A stretch of DNA of 24,971 nucleotides. It comes from Amphimedon queenslandica. Lineage: Eukaryota; Porifera; Demospongiae; Haplosclerida; Niphatidae. The DNA lies in NCBI RefSeq assembly GCF_000090795.2, contig NW_003546344.1, positions 1 to 24,971 on the forward strand, given 5' to 3'. Shown piece by piece: positions 1-13,049 of the stretch; positions within the stretch are counted from its first letter, which is position 1; every line of letters begins with the position of its first letter. The notes under the pieces are model-generated. The model searched no databases, had not been told where the DNA came from, and was given only the letters and a program-made list of their open reading frames with translations. Made by a program: the position numbers and the translations under genes.

Positions 1-333
1 CTTCATTGCTTCTACCAACCATTTGAAAACAACAATTACAACAAACTTGACTCTTTCCTACTCATTAATCTTCTATTGATCACAATCATGCACCATGATT
101 CTTCTCTCGATGATTCTGATATATCTAGCATTAGCCTTGATACCACCATCACTGCTGTCCTCCAACTGTTACTAATGACTCTACCACTGCTATACTTAGT
201 GTGTTTTATCCTGAGACACTTCATCAAAATGAAATGTCTTACAGCGAAGGCTCCTGAGAATGACTGTGACATGATGTTTCCTGCACGGTTGCTTGAGAAT
301 CCCAATAATGATTATAACACTTTTAATGAATGA
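1..333 (+). CDS. 3'-terminal exon of an unidentified transmembrane protein (partial)
   Basis: I do not recognise this protein. One + frame is open from base 1 to the TGA at 331-333, about 110 codons, with no start needed, so it reads as the last exon of a gene entering from the left. The first half is Asn-rich. Codons from about 160 to 220 encode a Leu/Ile/Val/Phe-rich stretch long enough for one membrane span (TLPLLYLVCFIL in its core), followed by basic residues (RHFIKMK) and a short tail of about 35 residues ending in NTFNE. That order, hydrophobic then basic then a short polar tail, fits a type I membrane protein with a small cytoplasmic tail. A minus-strand frame is also open over much of this stretch, so the call rests on the open run to the window edge and the membrane-like profile. 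It converges on the UBR gene. Confidence 0.5.
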   Translation, partial: LHCFYQPFENNNYNKLDSFLLINLLLITIMHHDSSLDDSDISSISLDTTITAVLQLLLMTLPLLYLVCFILRHFIKMKCLTAKAPENDCDMMFPARLLENPNNDYNTFNE

Positions 334-559
334 ATGAGAACATGGACTCCCTGTCATACAGTGCATAGTAGTTTATGTATTTATTGTGTAAACCTTTCTT
401 TCTTTGTGCTATTAATTTTATTTCTTTTGTAGTTCAGAGATGATTATTATTACAAGTTTGTTAACACTTCAAGGTGCTAACAAGAAAACAAGTTCATTGT
501 TGAAGTGCTAACAATTTATCAAACAATTTTAAAATTACAATGTTTGCTTTTTTATCATT

Positions 560-565
560 TTTATT
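560..565 (-). terminator. Candidate polyadenylation signal (AATAAA) for the UBR gene
   Basis: On the minus strand these bases read AATAAA, about 225 bases beyond the UBR stop codon. It is the first exact hexamer I see downstream. It is only a candidate, because AT-rich spacers contain this hexamer by chance. Confidence 0.3.
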
Positions 566-724
566 AATGCAGCATTTAGTCAGTGCAAATTAATAAGAAA
601 TGAAAATAATAATAATGATATCTAACAATATACTATTTAACAATAAGACAGGAGAGGAGAAGACAGAGAGAAAGAAACTAAGCAAAGAAGAGAACAAAGG
701 GGAATTAAGTAGAAATTTATCTCC

Positions 725-774
<50 letters not shown>
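725..774. repeat. (AAT)n microsatellite
   Basis: This is an almost pure run of about 16 AAT units, lying just beyond the UBR stop codon and so probably within its 3' UTR. Confidence 0.9.
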
Positions 775-775
<1 letters not shown>

Positions 776-790
776 TAGGATGTTCCAGCT

Positions 791-3700
791 CTACATCAGC
801 GACCATTTGATTTTAATCAGTCTTAAATTCTGCTCCATCTCTTTGTGAACTCTCTCAGGTATTTTATGACTTAGCCACAGCTCCTGTATCTCTTTGTATA
901 TATCTTCATTGAAATTCAGTGGTTCACCCCGTCTATATATACAAATACACGTTATATGACATCATATATGTATGTGACTGGAACTGACGAAAGGTACCAT
1001 TTGGCGGGTAATTAATTCATCTTTACAGTCAAAAAAGGTCAACTTGCACATGTTCAATTTAACTTATCTTTTTGGACAAAGTGCAAAAAGTTTTTTGCTA
1101 TTTTTTGCAACCATTGCTTTTTCAAAATCACATTTGCAAGTTGGCTTTTTTTTTACTTTAAAGATGAGTTTAATTAACCACCAAATGGTACCCTTTGTCA
1201 GTTCCAGTCATATATTATATAGCTTTACCTTAGTCCGGGATCTGGTTCCCCATATTCATCAATGAAGGGTGGAGTCAGTGTACACCCACACACATTATGA
1301 AGGTCCCTTGCATCAAGTAGTACAACGAAACTCTCCACTATCCACATAGCTATACCAATACCGCCCCCACACCTACAGGATAAGGAATGAGAGCATTAAA
1401 AGGCATGTAAAAAAGAAAAATGACAAAAAATTTCTCCACTTTAATAATTTTTCTAATACAAATACATGTTCTTATGGTGTGTAGAAAGTTTGAGCTGATG
1501 CCAATCAAAATTTTGATTTTTACAAGATGCTCCAAAATCAGATCAAAATCCCTGTACATCCCTGTATAGTACAGAGATGTTGGCTAAATTTCACCAAAAA
1601 TGAAACAGAAAGAATTCTTAATTTTTGTAATTTTTCCTGATGCATATACATGTTCTTATGTTGTGTAGAAAGTTTAAGCTGATATCAATCAAAATTAAAT
1701 TTTTTATGACTTTTTAAAGTTGCTCCAAAATTGGATCAAAGTTCCTGTACTATAGTACAGGGATGTTGGACAAATTTCACCAAAAATGAAAAAGAATTCT
1801 TCATTTTTATAATTTTTCCTGATACATATACATGTTCTTATGTTATGTAGAAAGTTTGAACTGATTCCGATCAAAATTGTATTTTTTATGAATTTTTAAA
1901 GTTGCTCCAAAATTGGGTCAAAGTCCCTGTACTATAGTACAGGGTCATTGGTTAAATTTCGCCAAAAATGACAAGGAGAAAATTCTTCATTTTTATAATT
2001 TCTTCTGATACATATACATGTTCTTATGTTGTGTACAAAATTTGAGCTGATTCCAATCAAAACTGGAGTTTTTATGAATTTTTAAAGCTGCTCCAAAATC
2101 AAATCAAAGTCCCTGCAGAGATGTTGTGCTTGTCAACTCCAGTTTAAACTTTAGCTCACTTAGCATGCTTTGTGTGAAACCCTGGCATGGACTACACAGT
2201 ATCATATGAGTATCATTCAAAAATTAGCTCATTTTTAGATGGCCATAGCTTTAAAAAATTGTTCAAACTAGATAGTCAGGTCCAAAGTTGGGGGTTATTT
2301 TGGAACCATTAAAAAAACTTATGGTACATGAACTTTTCAGAAATCGGTTGATTTTTATAATGTACATAATTATTCTTAACGGCACATACAGTTGAGAATG
2401 CTGAGTCAGTTGACCGATTTTGACAGACTCGTCGTCGCTGAGAGACTCTTGACAAGAATAACAGTTAGTGCACAAGAGCTCTCCACACAACAAGCAAAGC
2501 ATGACAGTCTGAGTGTTCTGTGTATCATCAGTCTCCATCGTTGATTTAGGACACCTAAAATAATATTATTATTATTGTTTTAAATTTATGTACACCATAC
2601 TAGTAGACTACAATATCATTCTTTATGTATAGTTATTAGTATTAATTGCACGGCTCTAAGTAATCAACTGGTTAGTTCATTTGTTGAAGTGGTTGTCCCC
2701 ACCACCCCGACCACCATAGGCAGAACTATGATTATTACTGTTATTATTGATTGTTATTCTTCTCACTTGAATTCAGACGCCATTTTGATAAGCTCAGCGT
2801 ATCTCTTTGGCATATTAATGAGACGTCTTGTTGGCTGGACAGCTAAAGGAGTGAGAGAAGCACTGACTGATATGAGAGTGGAGGATGAGGAATTGAGACA
2901 ATGGACAACATCAGCCAAACGAGGATGAGAACACAAACTATAAATAAACAAAATAAATAGATAAATAAATATCGTAAAAAGTTATCTGGCAAATTACTTT
3001 TGACACAATTTAATGACAGCAGGTTTCATGAAGAGAGAAGATAAAGATTGAGGAAGATTGAGGTAAGCACATAGATCAGTGAAATTGGATGCCATTGAAG
3101 CTAAAGAAAGAAGAGAGATAATAAATATAAAAAGTTTAAAGTATAGCTTATATTCCTACCTGAAGAATGAATGAAGTCTGTTCCAGTCAAACAGTTTACA
3201 AATAAAGCAAGACGCTGAAGGAATGGATAAAGATGTTCCAACATGCCAATGTACAGGGAATAAGGAGAGGGGGGGTTGTCACTGGAGAGAGAGAGAGAGA
3301 GTGAGAGTTTATTCTAAAATAAATCAAAAGGTTGTCTACCTGTTATCAGATCCAGCGTGTCGATGAACAATTGACCAAAGTCTTTGTAACTCACAACCTT
3401 CGACTAGTTCAGGGTCACTGCCTGAGGCTACACAAATAAAAATTGAAGTGAATAATTAGAATTTATTAGCAAGCTAGTACACACATACATGTATGTACAT
3501 GTACATTTATACAATTTCTTAGTTTACAGTTGCACCTCACGCCCAAAGTACATGTACATGTATATGCATGTATACATTTAGAATCACCAGATTGTGCAAT
3601 AATTACATAAATTACCTTCAGCCACTGAGTCAGTTTCCATATCTCCTCCCCCAGGAGCACAGAGCAGGTATTGCATCACCTGTACTGCAGTCCCCATGGT

Positions 3701-4952
3701 AATGAGGTACTCGTCCGTCATTCCCATGAGAGAGGCAAGGAGAGGGTTTTCTTGTGGGAGGTGTGGCTTCTCAGTCGTTAGACGATTGAGCAGAGAAGAG
3801 ATTGAGAAATGAAGATTAACCTAAAAAAGAGGAACATGTTCATACATGTATGTACAAACTCAGCATAAGGACTCAAACTTTCTACATAGCATAAGGACAT
3901 GAATATGTATCAGAAAATGTAATAAAAATTGGAGGTGATTTTGGAGCCATTTTTCGGAATGGGCTATAGTACTCTAAAATTGGTCAATTTCTTTAGATGA
4001 CCATAACTCGAAAATTTTTTGTCAGAATCAACTCAAACTTTCTACATGGCATAAGTACATCAATATGCATCAGGAAATGTAATATAAATTTGGGGTGATT
4101 TTGGAGCCATTTTTTTGGAAAAAACCATGGGCTATAGTCTTGGGTACTTTTCAAAAAATGGCCCGTTTTTTCAAATGACCATAACTCAAAAATTTCTTAT
4201 CGGAATCAACTCAAACTTTCCACACAGCATAAGGACATCAATATGTATCAGAAAATGTAATAAAAATTGGGGATGATTTTGGAGCCATTTTTTGAAAAAA
4301 AACCATGGGCTATAGCCTTGGACAATTTTCAAAAATTGGTTCGTTTTAAAAATGGCCATAACTCGAAAATTTTCTTCGGAACCTACTCAAACTTTCCACA
4401 CAGCATAAGGACATCAATATGTATCAAAAAATGTAATAAAAATTGGGGGTGATTTCGGAGCCACTTTTTGGAAAAAACCATGGGCTATAGCCTTGGACAA
4501 TTTTCAAAAATTGGTTAGTTTTAAAAATGGCCATAACTCAAAAATTTTTTATCGGAATCGACTCAAACTTTCCACACAGCATAAGGACATCAATATGCAT
4601 CAGAAAATGTACATGAACATGATATTGGCTTGCCACTTGGTCAAATATTACAATCACATGACACCCCAGTCATATGACTTACTATTAATGTGAATATGTC
4701 CATATCAACTACTGAGGGCTGCTCACTGAATGCTGACAACGATGGGAGTAGAACTAACAATAATAATAAAAATAATAACAATAATAATAATAATAATAAT
4801 AGTAATAATAATAACAGCACATGTATCTGACTTACTGTTGCACATTTTGTTAATGTGTTCCGATAGTTTCTTAGTGTCTAACATATTAGTTGCTTTCCAA
4901 CCAAAATGAATCAAAGAACGAACAATATACAACTGAAGACAGAAAGGAAAAA

Positions 4953-4998
<46 letters not shown>

Positions 4999-6304
4999 AC
5001 AATTTTAATAAAATATGATTTCTAACTTGTCTTATTGTGACACTGTCCAACAAGAACTTGCCCTCACTTCTTGACGCATGCTCTAAACAACAAAACAAAA
5101 CAAACAAACAAAATAAATAACACACAACATTAATTCACATTAAAACATGTACCTAATCCAGAGATAGTGTAGGCACAGTTCTGCCATTGGGCCAGTGGAA
5201 TATTCTCATTCTGTTCATCAGGTAGAGAGGCATATCCTTGCTGTTAGGAGAGAAGGGAAATGATAAGAAATGACCTCCAGCCCTCCCTCTAGCTCCTTAC
5301 CATGAACACAAACTGGGTAAATAATGACTCCATGTCATCTTTACTGCTCGCAACACTAGAAAGAATACATGCATTGTACATAAACCGTACTTGTATACAC
5401 TGTACATTAATTATGATGCATGAACAAATCAGGGGTAGTATAGTAAAAGTAGAAAGGAAACAAGATCAGAGCAGAAACAAAACTAGGGGACTACTCCTAA
5501 CAATAACAAAATTACATTGGGGGATTGCTGTTTTGATATTTCTTTCCATTTTTGATTTTGTTTTGTTTCTACTTTTACTAATTCCCTAACAATCAGTACA
5601 TGTACATGTACATGTATATCATGCATATCATGTACATGAACATGTAAACGATGTACATGTACAATATGTACATTGTAGGTCACACACAAGTATGCTAAAT
5701 TGTATGCACTAACCATGACGAAGGCACAACGTATGCAGTAAATTGAGGAAACAATCCCTTTAACTTCACATTGAATTCAGGCAAATCAACGGGAGACTCT
5801 AAATAAAGCACACACTATCACATGATGGTCACATGACCCATTGTGATACCTGCCGCACTGGTAATCTCCAACCCTCTGGTCAGAGCTGAATTAATGAGTG
5901 ACTGACAGTCTTCCAGGGAGGGAGAGGCCTCTGGTCTCATACAGGCAGTAGTGAAGTAGAGAGGAGTGGCTAGAGGAAGGATGGTGTTCCCGTAGGTCTG
6001 ACAGAGAGGACAGAGATACTCTCCGTCCCCCCATAGGATAGTGTGACCTGGTACTGGGAAGAAATACCGTCTTAGACTGTGCTCCTGTTTCTTATTATCA
6101 ACATACCTTAGGGAGAGAGACAGAGAGAGAGCATTGATTAATTATTAAAACTAAAAGTACATGTACATGCATGTACATGTACATGTATAATTCTCACTTT
6201 TGCCAGCAGGTGTAATGCATTATATGACCACACCCACCAGAGTAGACGCCCCACTTTGCATCTAATAAACCACTCAAATAGTCAATTTCTAAATAAATGA
6301 TAAC

Positions 6305-6372
<68 letters not shown>

Positions 6373-6395
6373 TAATAATGATAATAATAATAATG

Positions 6396-6440
<45 letters not shown>

Positions 6441-9400
6441 TAATGATGTACATGTACATTGTAACTCACTTTCATCTCCGGTGACCTTACAAGATGTTCT
6501 TCTCATTACGGTTGAGCGCTGGACACAAGTCGCTAGGACAAACCGTTTGTCGGTTTCCAAGGCAACATCCCCCGCCTCCTCCTGACAGAGAATACACTTA
6601 GCAGACACTTTAGTATTGGAACGATTTAGGAACGGAACCACACCCACCGCAGGACCTTTCGCAAGAATGGGATCCTTCTGTATACTATAATAATAATAAT
6701 AATAATATTATCAATTTATTGTTGTTGTTGTTGTTACTTTGTTTGTTGTCCTATTTTAGGTTCGCTCTCAATGAGGTCCAGCTCTCCTTTGTGCTGATCA
6801 TAAAACTTCCTCTGCAAGAGTGCCATGTCCCTCATTAGCTTTAGTCTGAGAGAGAGAGAGGAATAAACACAGTAGTATCATAATTGTATCTTAAGAATTG
6901 CATGTACATGTACATGTACATGCATGTACATGTACAAGTTAAAAACTGTGTCTTAATGTTAAGAACTATCTCATTGTTCCAAAGCCATATGTCATACAAG
7001 CATTTGTTGCCACGCTCATGAAGCATATGCTTTATAGCTTACTTATTAGCATGTTTTTTCCTAGCTGCTCCTCTCTTTCCCTCTCTCCCCTTACCTGTAT
7101 TCTTCAGCCTTAGCTCTTTTCTTATCCAGACCAGGAGAGTCAATGTCCTCTACCACCATATTATTATCAGCTCCTCCTTCATTGGAGGAAGAAGAGGATT
7201 CTGTCATATCTAACTCTCTCTTAGCAGTGTGGAGTACCTGGAGAGAGAGAGAGAGATTGAAATAAAATAGACTGCAAATACATATACAGTGTATGATACA
7301 TGTTACATGTATATACATGTATATACATGTACATGTGCATGTACAGTATATGGAACATTATAGCCACTGCAGTGTGTGCATATATACATGTACTGTAGAG
7401 TAGAGAGGTACATTGTACATCTAGTCCCTGCTCTTGGCTACTTTTTTAAAAATGGCCGTAACTCAAAAAGTTGGAGTCAGAATCAGCTCAAACTTTCTAC
7501 ACAGCATAAGGACATCAATGTGTATTAGAAAATGGTAACAAAAAATTGGGGTGATTTTGGAGCCATTTTTCGGAAGAAACCCAAGGCTATAGCCTTGGGT
7601 ATTTTTCAGAATTTTGGTGTTTTCTTAAAATGGTTATAACTTTAAAAAATGAAGTCAGAATTGGCTTAAACTTTCTACACAGTATAAGAACATCGATGTG
7701 CATCAGAAAATGTAATAAAAATGTAAAATAATTTCGGAGCCATTTTTAAAGAGAAACCATGGGCTATTTATTAGTAAATGCACACGTGTCATGTACATGT
7801 ACATATGTACCTTAATGACCCAATGGAGGAGATGCTGTCTCTCTTCAACTCGAGAAGTCGACCTCAGGCTCTCCAAATATGGCAATAATGACTCATTCCC
7901 TAAAGCAAAGAGAGAGTATATGAAGTCTCATATACAGTATACAGTGTTTATAAACCATTGTCACATTCCTGGATTGACTCATTCAACTGACTCTGCTTGT
8001 AGTGTTAGTGTCTCATGTTTGTATATTAGTTGTGTGCAGCAGCTGGATGGTCTAATGACTTACTAGTGTCAAATCCAAGACATCCCTTACGGAAATCATT
8101 ACTGCCTTGTCTCTCCTCCTCTACCAACATCAAGGAACACAAATGAAGACTCTATAAAGAAAGGAGAGAGATCGAGATACATGTAAACACTGTACATTAA
8201 CAGTGACAAAAATTAGAAAAATACATACATGTACATGTAGTTAAATATAATAACAGATAAAATAAACAAAAAATAATAAAGGAGAAGGTGGTATTACAAT
8301 ACTAAAACTGTACTCACCTCATGGAGGAGTCTTACTGACCAAAACTTTGATCCATCAGTAGCAGCTGCCTTGAAAACATTATAAAATACTCTAACCAGGA
8401 CTGGCGAAGATAAAAGATTCAGGACCCCTTGATAGGGGGCAGTGAAAGGAGGAGGAGAACATGGCGGAGAAGCTAAAGAGAATACAAAAATAAGTTTAAT
8501 TAATTAATTAATTGATACACGTACGAGCTAGTCTTGAAGCACCTCCACTAGCTTTGACCTTCTTCCTCCAAACATCTTCAGCCTAACAGGGAGAGAGAGA
8601 GAGGAGAGAGAGAGGGAGGGAGAGAGAGAGAGAGGGAGGGAGAGAGAGAGAGAGGAAGGGAGAGAGAGAGGGAGGGAGGGAGAGAGAGAGTACATGTAAC
8701 ATGAATACATGTATTGCAATACTTGTGATTGATCTGTTTTCGTGTATTGATAATAAAAAGGATCATATTGCTTCAGATAATCATCTTTCAGCTCAAATAG
8801 ACTCTTCCTTGAGACAGTCCTACAAACCACACCCATCAGCCCCGCCCATTAACTCACACACTCACCTCAAATGTGCTACTTTCTTGATCAGTGAAGATAT
8901 CTTATCATCATTATCAGTAAACTGTGCAGAGAGTATAAAAATTAATATTGTAATCATTATAATTTTTTTGACGGACTTTAAATTTTTTCATTATTTGGCT
9001 GTGAGGCTGAGGACCAAAGTACAATATGTGAATGAGGTCCCTCTCCAGTGAGGTTTCTGTGGTGACGCCCTCTCCAATCCCAACATTGTAACGCTCACCA
9101 AAGACAACAATCAGCAAATAAAGAAACTCCTCAAGCTCCATCATCAGAAACCGCATGGCATCTTCACCTCTCTGAGTAAGGGAGAGGGAGAGAGAGCTCT
9201 AATAATAACTGAATCAGTTACTATATAATGTATTGTACTAGTCTACTAGACAAGACTAAGCTAATAAAGCAAAATTAGATTAATTACAATAAAAAATGCA
9301 TGTACAAATCATTTAAAGTTTAGGCTGATGATAATTGATAAATACAAAATATTATTATTAACTTTTATTGTACACATCGAGTGAAAGAAGAATGAGTCTA

Positions 9401-12400
9401 GTCTCATAAAAAAAATTAGTTCCCCAATTTACCCTTTCCTTCCCTCCCTCCCTCTCCCTCTCTTACTTCTCTTCTATCTCTTGGATCACTTTCAGGTCTA
9501 CAAAGGGAGGACAAAGAGACAATAATGTAAGTTGTAACTAAAATAGTGGCATACTTTTTGAGCCAATTCTCTAGCCTGTACTTGTAAATGAGTGAGTACA
9601 CAAATACATCAGGATCTAATACTGCTGCAATGGACTAAAAGGGAGGGAGGGAGAGATGTACATGTACATGTAATCCATTCCCTCCCTCCCTCTCTCTCTC
9701 CCTCACCTGTAGCATTACAATGTCCTTCTTATACATGATTTCAGCACTGCTGTGGTGCTGGTAGTTGATGGCTTGATTCTGGACACTGTATCCATTCCTC
9801 CTCCACATTCCATTGAGGACTTGCGAAGAGAAAACAATAGCTCTGGAACAAGGCTCCATCAGTGATAGGTAGACATGATTCTGTGAAGAGAGAGGGGGAG
9901 AGAGAGAGTGAAATAGAAGTACATGTATGCATGAACATACATGTACATGTATTTGTAAACATACTGAGGTGTCATTGGTAGCAGTTCTGATAATACTAGA
10001 CAATGAAAGATTATATTTAGAAGCACCAGGTAAGAGACCTGCAGTAAAAAGACAATGCACATGTACATCATGATAAATTCATATGAAAGAAGAGATTATC
10101 ATCACCTGCCACAAATCTTGAGAGTGGTTGATGAAAGGAGACATTCTCTTTTAAAATATCAAACATGATCAGCTCCATTGTTGGACTGTTCCTCCCCAAT
10201 AGATTCTTGTCAACCACTATACACAAGTACACAAGATACAATAATATATGAAATGGAGGGAAGAGGAGCAGGTGGCATGAACTAACTGTGATGCTTAAAC
10301 TTGTATTGAACTTTGAGTAATTCTTTTATTGACATTTTAAGTGACTCTAAAAGCATTTCCTCCTGTTATAAAGAAAGAGAGAGAGAGGGAGGGAGGGAGA
10401 GAGGGAGGGAGGGAGAGAGATAGGGAGGGAGGCAGAGAGAGGGAGAGAGAGAGAGAGAGAGAGATGGGGGAGAATGAGATAAAATAAAGCAGTAACATAC
10501 ATCAGATTGGCACCAATTGATAAACAACAAAATGGCCGTCTGTAGAATGATTGAGAAGTTAAAACTGTTCTCCCACGGCGGCTCCATTACCACGTGAGAC
10601 CCACTCTGACGCTTAACAGAATCCATATTCTACACACACAAAAAAGCATAAAAATAGTGTCATCTTTAACAATCAATTACATTCATGGCTGATAGAAGTT
10701 TGATGAATGGTACCAAAGCTTTGTAGGTCTTTTGTTTAAACTGATCGGTCACCTCCTCTGGTCTGTTTCTTAATAAATATCTAGAGGAGGAGATAAAGGA
10801 GAGAGAGAGAGAGTGATGTATACATGTACATGCATGTTATTACTAACCTCAAGTCGTGAAGTATGTAGACAATCCTTCCGTGTTTATAGTTACGAGAATG
10901 CAGTGACAAACATTGATCATCTAGTGGTGGAAAGGAAAGATAGTTAAGTATAAATTAATGTACATGTACATGGAAATGTAACAGTTAAAAAGGTGTTTCA
11001 GGCCCAATTTTTTAGATAATTTTCTAAACAAACAATGTAACTGAAAAAATATTAATCGGAATGCTTTGTGCATATACAATGTAGAAGTTTATGATTATAA
11101 AAATAATCATGCAATATTCTTGTGTACACACATACCTCTACTGATAAAAGGACTAACTAAACCTAAAATAGTTTCAGTGACAATATAAAGAGCATCACAT
11201 TCAGCAACTAGCATACGACTCTGGAAAGAAATAGAGAAAGAGCGAGAGAGAGAGAGAGGGAGGGAGAGAGAAGGAGGGAGAGAGGGGGGGAGAGAGAGGG
11301 GGGAGAGAGAGACAAAGGAGGGAGGAAGAGAGAGATACATGTACATGTACATGTACTGTAGCAGTTGCTTACCAGAGATGGAACAGTGAATAACTGAACA
11401 GTGAGATTAATGGCCTAAAAATTAAATAAAAAATCATCATCAGTATAACATAAACATTTCCTCTTCTCTCTCTCTTATAACATACACAAACGTCATGGTG
11501 GTGAGTGTCCTCCCAAAAGTTTCTTGCAAGCTGTTTATAGTTTTTGGCCAGACAAACAGCAAGCTCCTTCTTGTACTGAAAGTCTTTGAATATTCTAAAA
11601 AGAAAGAGAAGTAATGAATGGAGGAGAGAGAGAGAGGGGGGGAGGGGGAGAACTTACGAGCTCATCACTAGCCTTTGCCAACATAGTCTAGCCTCTATAG
11701 TAGGAGACAGGAAAAAGAGTAAAGATGTACAATACATTTACATACAACAAAAAAACTATATGTAATTTAATTAATTTACAATCCACACATCAGAATTAGC
11801 TACGGTGCTCAGTACAATACAATTATGGTTTACCTATCCATATCGTGCTGTCCTTTACAAAGAAGTAATCAAGGAGAGACATATTGTAATCATCTGGACT
11901 AGGCTTGCACATTACCATTGAGAGGAGGCGGCAGAAACCGTCTAAGAATAAAGACAAAATAGATTAGAGAGATAGAGGAAAACATGTAGGATACAGTAGG
12001 AAGTGAGTGTGTTTTACATGTACATTGTAATTGATGTCATAAGCCCCGTTTACACTACAAACCAGTTTGGATCAAAGCGGTTCAGAAACCAGCTTAATTG
12101 TGTCCACACGTAACTGTGGTTGAATCGGTTTACAATGCTACATTGCATACATAATACAGCTGCTTCAGTACTTAAACCGGCAGGAGGTGATTTGAGATAA
12201 GTCGGTTTAAACCGCATTGAAATTGTCCACACGTAAACTGTTTTTATTTCTAAACCGGTTCCAAACCGCTTTAAGGGCATAGTGTAAACAAGGCTTATAC
12301 ATATATAGTAAATACAAAAAAATTATTTAAAAATGACCAAGAGATATGAAATAAAAGAGTAGCAAGTGTCATTGTAAGTGTATTGTAAGAAGGAAAAACA

Positions 12401-13001
12401 GAAATAAAAAGAGGAAAAAAAATATAAGATACTATAGAAAGAAAGAAGGAAGGAGAGAGGGAGGGAGAGAGAGAGATGTGCTCACCAGATTTCTCTGCTC
12501 TATCTTTCAGAAGGTTCAAGAGATATATAGCACAGTTTTGGTGTGAGAGAATTGTAGTATGAAATATACGGACAGTCAAGGGATGACCACCTAAAGATCT
12601 CTATAAAAATATAATAAAAAAATAAATAATGCAATAAAAAATAAAATAAAATCATTTCAAATAATAATAAACTTACATTGACGTTTGTCTTTGCTTTTTC
12701 GCATTCGTTCAGTGTCCCCTTATTCAAAAATCCCCGACCCTATAGAAAAGCAGTAAATCTCAGTATATCATAGTATAGTGGTTGTACCACCACAATGAAG
12801 CAGCAATTAGAGAACAGCTGCCACACTACAAGAACACATGTATTGAATTCCCTCTCATAAGAAATTATTGACTGTTATTGCTACAGTAAGCATATATACT
12901 GTAATCTTTATACTGTGAATGCTATGTAGTATAAAGTTACTATTGCATGACAGCAATGCATTGATTCATTCAGTGAGATATGAGGGTATTATCATGTAAT
13001 T

Positions 13002-13049
<48 letters not shown>

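Larger units (their letters stand above)
334..790. other. Convergent intergenic spacer
   Basis: This AT-rich spacer separates two genes that end towards each other. It holds an imperfect inverted repeat (459-472 against 500-513), a candidate minus-strand AATAAA, a purine-rich stretch near 650-700 and an (AAT)n run. I see no coding exon in it. Confidence 0.6.

Noticed and set aside
1044-1265. Plus-strand 73-codon frame
   Set aside because: It lies inside the foldback element and runs into the UBR exon 1229-1372 on the other strand. It is low-complexity Phe/Leu text without family resemblance.
3868-4632. CRISPR-like array of regularly spaced repeats
   Set aside because: The units are about 176 bp, contiguous and diverged, without short repeats and unique spacers, in an animal intron.
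6282-6647. Minus-strand frame with a long poly-tyrosine tail
   Set aside because: Only its first part is a real UBR exon. The Tyr run is the (AAT)n intron read past the 6470 donor.
9635-10071. Several minus-strand frames of 70-141 codons
   Set aside because: They are UBR exons read through into introns or in wrong frames; only 10038-9965 and 9880-9707 are supported by splice sites and family text.
12050-12280. Minus-strand 76-codon frame
   Set aside because: It coincides with the MITE at 12042-12295 and resembles no transposase.
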